A DNA stretch of 64,000 nt from Lichenicola cladoniae (GTDB taxonomy: Bacteria; Pseudomonadota; Alphaproteobacteria; Acetobacterales; Acetobacteraceae): assembly GCF_013201075.1 (NCBI RefSeq), contig NZ_CP053708.1, positions 425,001 through 489,000 on the forward strand, read 5' to 3'. Below, piece by piece: positions 42,852 to 51,706 of this stretch (position 1 is its first letter; each line of letters begins with the position of its first letter). A program made the translations under genes and the position numbers. The notes below the pieces were generated by a model. The model was not told where the DNA came from, ran no database searches, and worked only from the letters and a program-made list of their open reading frames with translations.

Positions 42852-45446
42852 ATGTTGTCCGGTCCATTGGGACGCCTTGCGGCGTTCTGTTCCCGGCGTG
42901 CGCTTGCCGTGACGCTGCTGGCGTTGCTGCTCGGGCTCGGCGCCGTCCTCACCACGCGCACCTGGCTGCAGGTCACCACCGATACCGGTGGCCTGTTCTC
43001 CTCCAAGCTGGTCTGGAAAAAGCGCCAGAAACAGCTCCAGATGGACTTCCCGCATGGCGAGGACCAGCTCGTCGCCGTCGTGCAGGGCGATATCCCCGAG
43101 GAGGCGGAGGTCACTGCGCGCCAGCTTGCCGAGCGCCTGCAGGTGGACACCGCGCACTTCAAGCTGGTCCGCACGCCGGACCAGGTGCCGTATCTGGAAA
43201 AGAACGGGCTGCTGTTCCTCGACCAGAAGCCGCTTGGCGAATTGCTGGAAAAGACCATCGACGCGCAGCCGTTCCTGGGCCAGCTCGCCACCGATCCGTC
43301 GGCCCGTGGATTGTTCGGCGCCCTGTCGATGATCGGCGAGGGGGTGAAGCGCGGCCAGGCCAACCTGACCAGCTTCGCAGCCTCGCTCGACGGGTTCGCC
43401 GATAACCTGGAGCAGGCCGCTGCCGGCCATCCGGCACCGCTCTCCTGGCAGCGGCTGATTTCCGGCAAGCTCAGCGAGCTGGGCGGCCACTACAAGTTCG
43501 TGGTTACCCAGCCGCGTCTCGATTACGGATCGTTCCAGCCCGGCGGGGCCGCTACCGCGGTCATGAAGCAGGCGATATCCGAGCTCGAGTTCGTCCGCTC
43601 CGGCCACGCGCATGTCTACCTGACCGGACAGGTCGCGCTGGACGACGAGGAGTTTGCGACCGTGGCACAGGGCATGGTCGCCGGCCTGATCGGCAGCCTG
43701 GTGCTGGTGAGCCTGTGGCTTATCCTGGCCGTGCGCACCTGGCGGGTGATCCTGCCGATCCTGGTCACGCTCATGCTCGGCCTGCTGTTCACCACCGGGT
43801 TTGCCGCCATAGCGGTCGGGACGCTGAACCTGATCTCGGTGGCGTTCGCCGTGCTGTTCGTCGGCATCGCGGTCGATTTCGGCATCCAGTTCTCGGTCCG
43901 CTTCCGCGCCCAGACCCTGGCCGACGGAACCCGGCCCGACCTCGAGACCGCCCTGTCGATGACCGGCCGCGAAACCGGCGCGCAGATCCTGATCGCGTCG
44001 CTGGCGACCGCCGCCGGCTTCCTCGCCTTCACTCCCACGGCGTTCGTCGGCGTGGCCCAGCTCGGCCTGATCGCCGGCTTCGGGATGCTGATCGCCTTCG
44101 CCTGCACCCTCACCGTGCTGCCGGCGATGCTGACCCTATGCCGCCCGAAGCCGCTGGCCGGCGAGATGGGGTTTGCCTGGGCGCGGCCGCTCGATGCGAT
44201 CATCCACCGCCGGCGCATCCCGATCCTGGCAGGGTTCGGCGTGCTCGCCGCCATCGGCATCTTCTGTGTTCCGCTGCTGCATTTCGACGGCGACCCGCTG
44301 CACACCAAGAGCCCGAATTCGGAATCCATGCAGACTTTGCACCTGCTGATGGCCGATCCGACCACCTCGCCCTACAGCGCCGAGATCCTGACCCCGGACA
44401 TGGCGAGCGCACGCGCGCTGGTGCCGAAGCTGGAAGCGCTGCCGCTCGTGCACGACGTGCTGTATCTGGACAGCTTCGTGCCGACCGACCAGCCGGCCAA
44501 GCTGGAGCTGATCCAGGATGCGGCGCAGATCCTGCTGCCGACCCTGATCGTGCCGGCACCGCTGGCCAAGCCGGACGCGGCGGCGATCCGGGCGAGCGCC
44601 GTGAAGACCGTGGACGATCTCGATCCGGTGGTGAAGACGCTGGCTCCGACCGACCCGCTGACGCGCATCGTGACGGCGCTCCGTACTCTCTCGACTGCGC
44701 CGGATGCTGCCTTGATTGCGGCCGATGCGGCATTGAGCCGGTTCCTGCCGATGCAACTCGACCAGTTGCGCACGGTGCTCTCGGTCAGCAGGCCGGCCGT
44801 CGAGGCGGACATCCCGGAGCAGATCCGCGAGAACTACCTGCTGCCGAATGGGCAGGCGCACATGGAAGTGCACCCCAAGGGCGCGCTGAACGACAATGCC
44901 GTGCTGCACGAGTTCGTCCGCCAGGTGCGCTCGGTGTGGCCGGATGCCGCCGGTGCCGCCGTCACCATCGTCGAGAGCGCCAACACCATCGTGCGTGCCT
45001 TCGCGATCGCCGCGATCAGCGCCCTGGTGATGATCGCGCTGATCCTGTTCGCCTTCCTGCGCCGGCTGTCGCACGTGCTGCTGGTGCTGGCGCCGCTGAT
45101 GTTATCCGCCCTGCTCACGGTGATCCTGGTGGTGCTGATCCCCGAGCCGCTGAATTTCGCCAACATTATCGCGCTGCCGCTGCTGCTCGGCGTCGGCGTG
45201 TCGTTCAACATCTATTTCGTCATGAACTGGCGTCGCGGGCTGACCGGCCCGCTCGGGTCGCCGACGGCGCGGGCGGTGCTGTTCTCGGCCCTCACCACCG
45301 CGACCGCCTTCGGATCGCTCGCCGCCTCGCATCACCCGGGCACCGCCAGCATGGGCCGCCTGCTGCTGCTGAGCCTCGCTTGCACGCTTATTGCAACCAT
45401 GATCTTCGAACCGGCGCTACTGCCGGAGCGTCGAAAGAACCCGTGA
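42852..45446 (+). CDS. hpnN: Hopanoid transporter HpnN (RND/MMPL family)
   Basis: An 864-residue RND-type lipid transporter. One N-terminal span is followed by a periplasmic domain (about residues 35-265), then five spans including the FVGIAVDFGIQFSVRFR segment. A second span opens the other half (about 450), followed by a second periplasmic domain (about 480-710) and the last spans with ALPLLLGVGVSFNIYFVMNWR. The length and the two MMPL halves match HpnN, which moves hopanoids to the outer membrane. It lies six bases after the phosphatidyltransferase gene and overlaps the next gene by one base. No squalene-hopene cyclase or other hpn synthesis gene is in the window. Confidence 0.9.
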   Translation: MLSGPLGRLAAFCSRRALAVTLLALLLGLGAVLTTRTWLQVTTDTGGLFSSKLVWKKRQKQLQMDFPHGEDQLVAVVQGDIPEEAEVTARQLAERLQVDTAHFKLVRTPDQVPYLEKNGLLFLDQKPLGELLEKTIDAQPFLGQLATDPSARGLFGALSMIGEGVKRGQANLTSFAASLDGFADNLEQAAAGHPAPLSWQRLISGKLSELGGHYKFVVTQPRLDYGSFQPGGAATAVMKQAISELEFVRSGHAHVYLTGQVALDDEEFATVAQGMVAGLIGSLVLVSLWLILAVRTWRVILPILVTLMLGLLFTTGFAAIAVGTLNLISVAFAVLFVGIAVDFGIQFSVRFRAQTLADGTRPDLETALSMTGRETGAQILIASLATAAGFLAFTPTAFVGVAQLGLIAGFGMLIAFACTLTVLPAMLTLCRPKPLAGEMGFAWARPLDAIIHRRRIPILAGFGVLAAIGIFCVPLLHFDGDPLHTKSPNSESMQTLHLLMADPTTSPYSAEILTPDMASARALVPKLEALPLVHDVLYLDSFVPTDQPAKLELIQDAAQILLPTLIVPAPLAKPDAAAIRASAVKTVDDLDPVVKTLAPTDPLTRIVTALRTLSTAPDAALIAADAALSRFLPMQLDQLRTVLSVSRPAVEADIPEQIRENYLLPNGQAHMEVHPKGALNDNAVLHEFVRQVRSVWPDAAGAAVTIVESANTIVRAFAIAAISALVMIALILFAFLRRLSHVLLVLAPLMLSALLTVILVVLIPEPLNFANIIALPLLLGVGVSFNIYFVMNWRRGLTGPLGSPTARAVLFSALTTATAFGSLAASHHPGTASMGRLLLLSLACTLIATMIFEPALLPERRKNP

Positions 45447-46519
45447 TGCGTCTCACATTTTCCGCCGTGCTCCTGGCCGCCACCATGATGGCCGGAGCCG
45501 CAGGTGCCGCGGACCGCATCCCGATCAAGGTGGTGGTGGTCACCACTTTCGAACTTGGCCACGACACCGGCGACAAGGCCGGCGAGTTCCAGGAGTGGGT
45601 CGAGAAGCTGCCGCTTGCCGACATCGTGCCGTTCCCGGCTGGCTACCGCGATCTGCGCCTCAACCGCGCCATGGGCGTGCTCGGCATCGTCACCGGCGAA
45701 GGCCCGACCCGGGCGGCGGCGTCGATCGAGGCGCTCGGCAACGACCCGCGCTTCGATCTGAGCCACGCCTATTTCCTGCTTGCCGGCATCGCCGGCGTCG
45801 ATCCGAATGTCGCCTCGCCCGGTTCGGCGGTCTGGGCGAAGCATGTGGTGGATGGCGACCTTGCGCATGAGATCGATGCCCGCGAAATTCCCTCCGACTG
45901 GAAGACCGGCTACGTGCCGTTGCAGCGCACCCGCCCCTACGAGCAGCCGGTGCCGCAGCCGCAGTCCATCTCGGGCAGCAGCGTGTTCACCCTCGATGCC
46001 GGTTTGGTGGATTGGGCGTATGGGCTGACCAGGGACATCGTCCTGCCGGACACCCCGGTGCTGCAAGCCATCCGCACCCGCTATACCGGCTTCCCCGCCG
46101 GCCAGAAGCCTGCAGTCGTGATGATCGGCGACACGCTCTCGGCCGGCACGTTCTGGGTCGGCGCCCGCATGAACGCGTGGGCCGAGGACTGGGTCGGCTA
46201 CTGGACCAAGGGCACCGGCCGGTTCGCGACCACGGCCGAGGAGGATGCCGGCTTCATGCAGTCGATGACCTTCCTGGCCCAGGTGCACAAGGTCGACCTG
46301 AACCGCGTGCTTGTGCTGCGCACCGCCAGCAACTTCGACATGCCGCCGCCCGGCCAGACCCCGGCCGAACTGCTTGCCGCAGAAGCCAAGGAGGGCAGCT
46401 ACACCGGCTTCGTTCCGGCCGTCGATGCCGCCTACGCGGTCGGCAGCGTCGTGGTGCGCAACCTGGTCGATCACTGGTCCGTCTACGGCAAGACCCGTCC
46501 GGGCGCCTCCGCGCGGTGA
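45446..46519 (+). CDS. Secreted purine nucleoside permease (NUP) family protein
   Basis: A 357-residue protein with a clear signal peptide (LLAATMMAGAAGAA). The mature chain carries NUP-family segments: IKVVVVTTFELGHDTGDKAGEF, LGIVTGEGPTRAAASIEALG, YFLLAGIAGVDP, GSAVWAKHVVDGDLAHEID and VLVLRTASNFDMPPPG. Despite the family name it has no membrane spans, and its fold features resemble nucleoside phosphorylases (AGIAGVDP and SNFDMP motifs). It is coupled to hpnN by a TGATG overlap. A periplasmic nucleosidase- or phosphorylase-like role is inferred; substrate unknown. Confidence 0.82.
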   Translation: MRLTFSAVLLAATMMAGAAGAADRIPIKVVVVTTFELGHDTGDKAGEFQEWVEKLPLADIVPFPAGYRDLRLNRAMGVLGIVTGEGPTRAAASIEALGNDPRFDLSHAYFLLAGIAGVDPNVASPGSAVWAKHVVDGDLAHEIDAREIPSDWKTGYVPLQRTRPYEQPVPQPQSISGSSVFTLDAGLVDWAYGLTRDIVLPDTPVLQAIRTRYTGFPAGQKPAVVMIGDTLSAGTFWVGARMNAWAEDWVGYWTKGTGRFATTAEEDAGFMQSMTFLAQVHKVDLNRVLVLRTASNFDMPPPGQTPAELLAAEAKEGSYTGFVPAVDAAYAVGSVVVRNLVDHWSVYGKTRPGASAR

Positions 46520-47031
46520 TCGCGCCCGAGTTGGTCGTCCAGGGCCAGCTCGACGCCTACAACGCGCGCGACATCGACCGCTTCATGGCGTTCCCGTCGC
46601 AGCTTCTGGCCCGCGGTCTCGACGAGGTCCGTCGCCGCCACATCGAGCGGTTCGAGGAGCCCAACCTGTTCGGCTGGCTGCTGGGCCGGATGGTGGTCGG
46701 CAACCTGGTCGTGGACCACGAGACCGTCACCCGCATGTTCCCCGACGGCCCGGGGCAGGTCGGCGTCATCGCGATGTACGAGATCGAGGCCGGCAGGATC
46801 GCCCGGGCCTGGTTCAGGATGGGACCAGTATCGTCGTCCTGGACGCGTCCGATCCGACCAGGGCGGCGACGCGTTGCCTTTCGATCCGTAGCGCGTTCCG
46901 GCGCTTGCGCAGCCACAGCAGCAGGCCGCTCACGAACAGCGCAGGCAGGGACAAGCCCCCCAGGAACACCAGGATCCGCCCGGTCAAGCCGAACATCGAG
47001 CCGTTATGCAGCCAGAGCTGCATGTCCATGA
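46516..47031 (+). CDS. NTF2/SnoaL-like protein, possibly degenerate
   Basis: The frame begins with GTG overlapping the previous stop (GTGA). Residues 1-105 show an NTF2-like domain: QLDAYNARDIDRFM, LLARGLDEVRRRHIERFEEPNLFG, NLVVDHETVTRMFPDG and YEIEAGRIARAWFRMG. Compared with the usual pattern, roughly a dozen residues between DRFM and FPSQLLARG seem to be missing, which would remove part of the helix-strand core. No stop follows the domain, so the frame runs about 60 more codons over the antisense 3' part of the PepSY gene with an unrelated Arg/Ser-rich tail. This may be a decaying gene. Function unknown. Confidence 0.5.
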   Translation: MIAPELVVQGQLDAYNARDIDRFMAFPSQLLARGLDEVRRRHIERFEEPNLFGWLLGRMVVGNLVVDHETVTRMFPDGPGQVGVIAMYEIEAGRIARAWFRMGPVSSSWTRPIRPGRRRVAFRSVARSGACAATAAGRSRTAQAGTSPPGTPGSARSSRTSSRYAARAACP

Positions 47032-48073
47032 ACCGTTCGCCTGCGGTCTCGGCCACGGCGGACCGATCGGCGACGATGGCGCCGGTCCAGGGGTCGATCC
47101 AGATCCGGCCGGCCAGCTGGTTTGCGGCACTTGCCGTCTGCCAGCGCAGCCCGATCGTCCAGACATGATCTGGCTTCGCGGGCGGGGCGATGATGCTCAC
47201 CCTTTCGCCGGGTGCGGCGCTCAGGGCGATGGCGATGGCCCGGTCCGCATCGATGGAAAACGGTCGCCGGCGATCGGGAACCGCCGGGCGAGGGTTGGTC
47301 GCGACCGGTGAGGCCAGCCGCACCACAGGCCGGATCAGGCCGGGAAACACCACGCCGACGCCGGTCACGGATACCAGCAACAGGGCCGAGCCGCCCCAGA
47401 CTCCGAACAGGGCATGCAGGTCGTGATACAGGATGTGCCTAGGCCGGGTGCGCAAGCGGATCAGCGTTTTCCAGAAGCCCTTGGGCGGCCACCATAGGAC
47501 CAGACCGCTGATGGCCATGGTCAGCAGCATCAGGCCCAGGACCCCGACCATCTGCTTGCCCCACCAGCGACGCAGCAGCAGCTCGGAATGCAGCCTGTAG
47601 ACGACGCGCGTGAACGAGGCGTCCATGTCCTGTGTGCCGAGGACCGCCCCGGTTCCGGGATCGATTTGGATCGTCCAGAGATCCCCGTGTCTGCGGAACA
47701 TGCCGATCCAGACCCGCACGATGCCGTCCGGAGCCCTGATGAACCGGATCGGCTCGGGAACGGAAGCGGCGGCGATGCGCAGGGCGGCAGTGGCTCCGAT
47801 CGGTGCGGCGGTCACGGTCGCCGCATACAGCGCGGGGTGCAGCGCCACGTCCAGCTCGCGGCCGAAGACGTTGATGCTGCCGGTCAGCCCGACCAGCGCG
47901 AGAACGGCACCCAGGCCGAGGCCGATCCAGCGATGTACCAGCCGCCACGCCCGCGGACCCGCCCCGACTGGACGACGAACGACGATCGGCGGTGCATCGT
48001 GTAGGGTCGAGCCGATGCTGCACCATTCATTTGCGAATGGATCGCATCTACCAGAGGAAGATGCTTGTTGCAA
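46814..48073 (-). CDS. PepSY-associated TM protein, iron-linked membrane reductase
   Basis: A protein of up to 419 residues with four main spans and PepSY-type periplasmic regions: LVHRWIGLGLGAVLALVGLTGSI at the first span, DPGTGAVLG, YRLHSELLL, then the GLVLWW span end, HDLHALFGVWGG and QLWLHNGSMFG. Conserved His residues could hold heme, as in siderophore-reducing membrane proteins of this family. The start is uncertain: the only in-frame initiator is TTG 48073, which lies inside a Fur-like palindrome. The true start may be an unusual codon nearer residue 40, just before the first span. It is divergent from the Bcr/CflA exporter gene. Confidence 0.82.
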   Translation of the reverse strand: MQQASSSGRCDPFANEWCSIGSTLHDAPPIVVRRPVGAGPRAWRLVHRWIGLGLGAVLALVGLTGSINVFGRELDVALHPALYAATVTAAPIGATAALRIAAASVPEPIRFIRAPDGIVRVWIGMFRRHGDLWTIQIDPGTGAVLGTQDMDASFTRVVYRLHSELLLRRWWGKQMVGVLGLMLLTMAISGLVLWWPPKGFWKTLIRLRTRPRHILYHDLHALFGVWGGSALLLVSVTGVGVVFPGLIRPVVRLASPVATNPRPAVPDRRRPFSIDADRAIAIALSAAPGERVSIIAPPAKPDHVWTIGLRWQTASAANQLAGRIWIDPWTGAIVADRSAVAETAGERFMDMQLWLHNGSMFGLTGRILVFLGGLSLPALFVSGLLLWLRKRRNALRIERQRVAALVGSDASRTTILVPS

Positions 48074-48090
48074 CGATTCTCATTCGCAAC
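48067..48090. promoter_or_regulatory. Fur-like box between PepSY and Bcr/CflA genes
   Basis: The sequence GTTGCAACGATTCTCATTCGCAAC has symmetric ends (GTTGC/GCAAC) and, read on the minus strand, a core AATGAGAATCGTT close to the Fur consensus. It sits 10 bases before the exporter ATG and over the presumed PepSY start, fitting iron repression of both genes. Confidence 0.72.
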
Positions 48091-48099
48091 TGGTAGATC

Positions 48100-49302
48100 A
48101 TGCGTATAGATCCCGCCTCGTTCGCCTTTACCCTGCTGCTGGCATCGATCAGCGCCCTGTCGCCGCTGGCGATCGACATGGGACTGCCGGCGCTCTCGGC
48201 GATCGGCCTAAGCCTCGAGACCCGTCCGGCGATCGCCGGGCTGACGCTCAGCATGTACATGGCGGGTTTCGCGATCGGGCCGCTGGCGGCTGGACCGTTG
48301 TCGGACCGGCTCGGGCGCAAGCGGTTGCTGCTGGGCGGGTTGATCGTGTTCGCGATCGGGGGCCTGGCGGCCGCATTCGCGCCGACGATCGGCTGGCTGC
48401 TGGCAGCGCGAGCGCTGCAGGGGATCGGGGGCGGGACCAACGCCACCCTCGCCTACGCCATCATCCGCGACCTGTTCCAGGGACGCGACGCGCACCGTCG
48501 GATCGCGTCGGTCGCGGTGGTCTCCATGACCGCGCCGATGATCGCACCGACGCTTGGAGCCCTGATCCTGGTCGTCGCCGGCTGGCGGACGATCTATGGG
48601 CTGCCCGCCATTCTGGCGGCGCTGGTCGTGGGCATGGTCGTGTTCGGCCTGCCGGAGACGCTTGCCCCTTCGGGCCGGTCGCGCGGGTTGCTGCTGCCGC
48701 AACTGGTCGAGGACGTGATGAAGCTGAACGCCAATCGAACGTATCTGCTGTGCAGCGCCATCAACGCGCTCGGCTTCGCAGCGCTGTTTTGCTACGTCAG
48801 CGGCTCGCCACTGATCGTGCTGGGCGTGCTCAAGCAACCGCAGGCGACGTTCGCCGTGCTGTTCGCGACCACCAGTCTCGCCATCACCGCCGGCGCCTTC
48901 ATCAACGGCCGCCTCGCCACCCGGATGGCAGTGCCGGCCCGCCTGCTCGGGATCGGCACGGTGCTGGTGCTGGTCGCCGATCTCGCGCTGGTCGCCCTGA
49001 CGCTGGCGGATGCGGTCACCTTGCCACGGCTGGTTCCGCTGCTGCTGCTCGCCAATTTCGCGTTTGGCCTGACGGCTCCCAGCGCGGCGCACGGCGCGCT
49101 CGAGCCGGTGCCGCGACAGGCCGGAGTGGCCGCCGGCCTGCTGACCACGACGCAGATGGTGTGCGGGGCACTCGGCAGCTTCATCGTCTCGGCGCTGTTC
49201 CCGCATCTCGGCATCCTGGCAGTGACCGGGACGATGACGGTGTTCGCATTCCTGGCAGTGCTGGCCTGGCTGGGACTGGCGCGCGATACCGCCCCGGCCT
49301 GA
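48100..49302 (+). CDS. Bcr/CflA-family MFS exporter
   Basis: A 400-residue inner-membrane transporter with 12 spans. The Bcr/CflA features are visible: SALSPLAIDMGLPAL near the start, the GPLSDRLGRKRLLLGG loop, and RALQGIGGGTNATLAYAIIRDLF followed by SVAVVSMTAPMIAPTLGALI (motif C-like). Family members export drugs and, in several bacteria, siderophores or sulfonamides. The Fur-like site directly upstream and the divergent PepSY reductase favour a siderophore or metallophore role; this is inference. There is no recognisable ribosome-binding site, so it may be translated from a short leader. Confidence 0.82.
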   Translation: MRIDPASFAFTLLLASISALSPLAIDMGLPALSAIGLSLETRPAIAGLTLSMYMAGFAIGPLAAGPLSDRLGRKRLLLGGLIVFAIGGLAAAFAPTIGWLLAARALQGIGGGTNATLAYAIIRDLFQGRDAHRRIASVAVVSMTAPMIAPTLGALILVVAGWRTIYGLPAILAALVVGMVVFGLPETLAPSGRSRGLLLPQLVEDVMKLNANRTYLLCSAINALGFAALFCYVSGSPLIVLGVLKQPQATFAVLFATTSLAITAGAFINGRLATRMAVPARLLGIGTVLVLVADLALVALTLADAVTLPRLVPLLLLANFAFGLTAPSAAHGALEPVPRQAGVAAGLLTTTQMVCGALGSFIVSALFPHLGILAVTGTMTVFAFLAVLAWLGLARDTAPA

Positions 49303-49327
49303 TCGAGCGATCCGCCCGGCGACGAGC

Positions 49328-50224
49328 CTATCGCCGGCAGGTATCTTGCAGGAACGGGAGCAGCAGGCCCAAAACCAGCTCCGGCTGCTGACGCTGCGGA
49401 AAGTGCCCGATGCCGTCGAGCACATGCCGATCGTATCGGCCGGAGAACAGCTCCTCCTTGCCTTCGGAACTGGCCGGATCGGCGCAGGTGTCGGCTGCTC
49501 CCTGCAGCATCAGGGTCGGGACCGCGATGGTGGAACTGTCCGACACAAGTTTTTCCAGCGCTGCATAGACCGGGTTTTTCGCAGCCAGCTCCCAGCGTAC
49601 GCGATACGAGTGCAACGTGATGTCGGCCCAGTCGGGATTGTCGAACGATGCAGCGGTCGCCTCGAACATGTCGTCCGGCACATCCCAGCCCGGGTTCCAG
49701 ATCGACCAGATATACCGCGTGTAGGAGCGGCGATCGTTGCGCACCAGATCGGCACCGCGATCGAGTGCCATCAGCCACTGGTACCAATAGTTTTGCGACT
49801 GGTGCAGCGAGATCGGCTGGCTCGGATCGTTCCGGTTCCAGCCGACAGAGAGTGCGGCGATGGCAATGACGCGTTCCGGCGCCACGCAGGCGGCGGTATA
49901 GGCGATCCGCGCGCCCCAATCATGGCCGACGATCGCGAACCGCTCCAGCTTCAGTGCGTCGGCCAGGTCGAACATGTCCTGTGTCAGCGCCGTAATTTCG
50001 CCGGAACGCATCGTCGCGCCGTCATGGAAGCGGGTCGGCCCGTGACCGCGGAGGAACGGCACGATGGTGCGGCAGCCGGCCTGGTGCAGGGCCGGCAGCA
50101 TCGCGTCCCAGGTCAGGGCATCGTCCGGCCACCCATGCAGCAGCATGAGCGGCAGTCCGGCATCCGGGCCCGAGATGGTGCAGCCGATCGCGAGCGTCGG
50201 CGTATCGATGACGACGAAGCTCAT
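49328..50224 (-). CDS. Alpha/beta hydrolase, epoxide hydrolase-like
   Basis: A 298-residue hydrolase. LLHGWPDDALTWD carries the oxyanion HGWP motif, the nucleophile is Asp in VGHDWGARIAY (epoxide hydrolase or dehalogenase type rather than Ser esterase), and the catalytic His is in LDGIGHFPQRQQPE. A cap domain lies at about residues 130-215 with YWYQWLMALDRG. The substrate is unknown. The start overlaps the 3' end of udgX by four bases, so the gene is coupled to the repair pair upstream. Confidence 0.85.
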   Translation of the reverse strand: MSFVVIDTPTLAIGCTISGPDAGLPLMLLHGWPDDALTWDAMLPALHQAGCRTIVPFLRGHGPTRFHDGATMRSGEITALTQDMFDLADALKLERFAIVGHDWGARIAYTAACVAPERVIAIAALSVGWNRNDPSQPISLHQSQNYWYQWLMALDRGADLVRNDRRSYTRYIWSIWNPGWDVPDDMFEATAASFDNPDWADITLHSYRVRWELAAKNPVYAALEKLVSDSSTIAVPTLMLQGAADTCADPASSEGKEELFSGRYDRHVLDGIGHFPQRQQPELVLGLLLPFLQDTCRR

Positions 50225-51699
50225 GGTTCGAGCAGGCTCCTTGCCAACCGCAGGTCTGCAACGAAGGCGGCGTACTCACGCTGCTTCGCCTCCTCGTCGG
50301 GTAGGCGCAGCAGGTAGGACGGATGCACCGTGACCAAGCCCTGGCTGTTGCCGCCGAACGTCTCGGGCAGTGCGATCGGCCTGGATCGCTCGCGCGAGAT
50401 GGTGACCGTGCGCCCCAGCACCGCACGGGCCGCGGTGGCGCCGAGCATCACCAGCAAGGCCGGCTTCACCGCACGGCGTTCCTCGGCGAGCCACACCGAG
50501 CAGGCGCCGATCTCGGTGAGATCCGGCTTGGCGTGGATGCGTCGCTTGCCGCGCGCCTCGAACTTGAAGTGCTTGACCGAATTGGTGACGTAGACCGTCG
50601 AGCGCTCGATCCCGGCTTCCTTCATCGCCTGGTCCAGCAGCCGTCCGGCCGGTCCCACGAACGGCCGGCCGGCAAGATCCTCCTGATCGCCCGGCTGTTC
50701 GCCGACCATCATCATGCGGGCATCCTGCGGCCCTTCGCCGAACACTACCTGGGTCGCCGGCTCCCACAGATGGCAACGCCGGCATTCGGTAGCAGCCTGC
50801 GCCAGTTCGGCCAGCGAACCCGGATGCACCGGTCCGTATTCCTGCTCGAGCTTCAGGGCCGGGGCAGGGGTCGGCTTGATCTTGGTCTCGGTCGGCGCCA
50901 CGGGGCGTGCCTCCAGCATGGTCTCGGTGCGTTGCGTCGCACTTCGGATCAGCTCAGGGATCGCCGCCGCCTCGGGAAGGTTGCGCCAGTATTTCTTCGG
51001 CATTTCCGATGTCATGGCCGAGATCTTCAGCCGTGCCGGATTGAAGATCGCCCTGAAATAGGCGCGCCAGTAGCGCTCGAGCGCATCGTCGTCGGGCACC
51101 TGGGCCGGATCGGCGCCCGGGCCGAATTCAAGCGTGCTGCCGGTCCAGTGCACGCTGCGGTATGGCGTCAGGATCGAGAACACCATGGTGGCGAACCGGC
51201 GCACAAAGAAGTCCGCATTCGCCTCGACGATATAGTGCTCAGGCTCGAACCAGGCGACGTAGCGGGTGGCGTCTGGTTCGGGCACTTCGCGGAACCGCAG
51301 GAAGGCACGCATCTTGTGGGTGTCGCGACGCACCGATTGCGCCAGCCGGATCGCCCGCTGCACCGCGGCGTCGGTGACCACCTCGACGATGCGTCGCTCG
51401 CCGTGCTGCGCCCGCCAGACCAGGCTGTAGAGCAGATCGAACCGTTCCGGTTCACGCGCCTGGATGACCGTCTGTGCCAGTTCCATCAGCGCGCGAGACA
51501 CGGTGAACCCGCCTGGAGCAGGAGCCGCGGCCGGCGGGGGTGCCCCAACGGGCTCGTCATGTCCTTGCGCGAACAGGTCGTCCGGCATCCCGACCGAGAA
51601 ATGCACCTGTTCGGGTGCGACGTTGTCGATGGCCAGCCGGCGGGCGGCGTCGCGCCAGCCGGCGAAGTCTACCTCATGGGCAAGAATGACGCTCTGCAT
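50221..51699 (-). CDS. udgX: UdgX-type uracil-DNA glycosylase with N-terminal DUF4130 domain
   Basis: A 492-residue two-domain protein. The N-terminal 250 or so residues match the DUF4130 linker domain found with a radical SAM partner (FDLLYSLVWRAQHGERRIVEVVTD, FEPEHYIVEANADFFVRRFATM). The C-terminal domain is a family-4-like UDG with a [4Fe-4S] cluster (C-x2-C in ATECRRCHLW), the active-site loop VGEQPGDQED and the diagnostic loop K385-R-R-I-H389. In UdgX that His attacks deoxyribose and leaves a covalent protein-DNA complex at uracil sites. Downstream VTVHPSYLLR is the DNA-minor-groove motif. It lies seven bases after the radical SAM gene. Confidence 0.92.
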   Translation of the reverse strand: MQSVILAHEVDFAGWRDAARRLAIDNVAPEQVHFSVGMPDDLFAQGHDEPVGAPPPAAAPAPGGFTVSRALMELAQTVIQAREPERFDLLYSLVWRAQHGERRIVEVVTDAAVQRAIRLAQSVRRDTHKMRAFLRFREVPEPDATRYVAWFEPEHYIVEANADFFVRRFATMVFSILTPYRSVHWTGSTLEFGPGADPAQVPDDDALERYWRAYFRAIFNPARLKISAMTSEMPKKYWRNLPEAAAIPELIRSATQRTETMLEARPVAPTETKIKPTPAPALKLEQEYGPVHPGSLAELAQAATECRRCHLWEPATQVVFGEGPQDARMMMVGEQPGDQEDLAGRPFVGPAGRLLDQAMKEAGIERSTVYVTNSVKHFKFEARGKRRIHAKPDLTEIGACSVWLAEERRAVKPALLVMLGATAARAVLGRTVTISRERSRPIALPETFGGNSQGLVTVHPSYLLRLPDEEAKQREYAAFVADLRLARSLLEP

Positions 51700-51706
51700 G
51701 GAGCAC

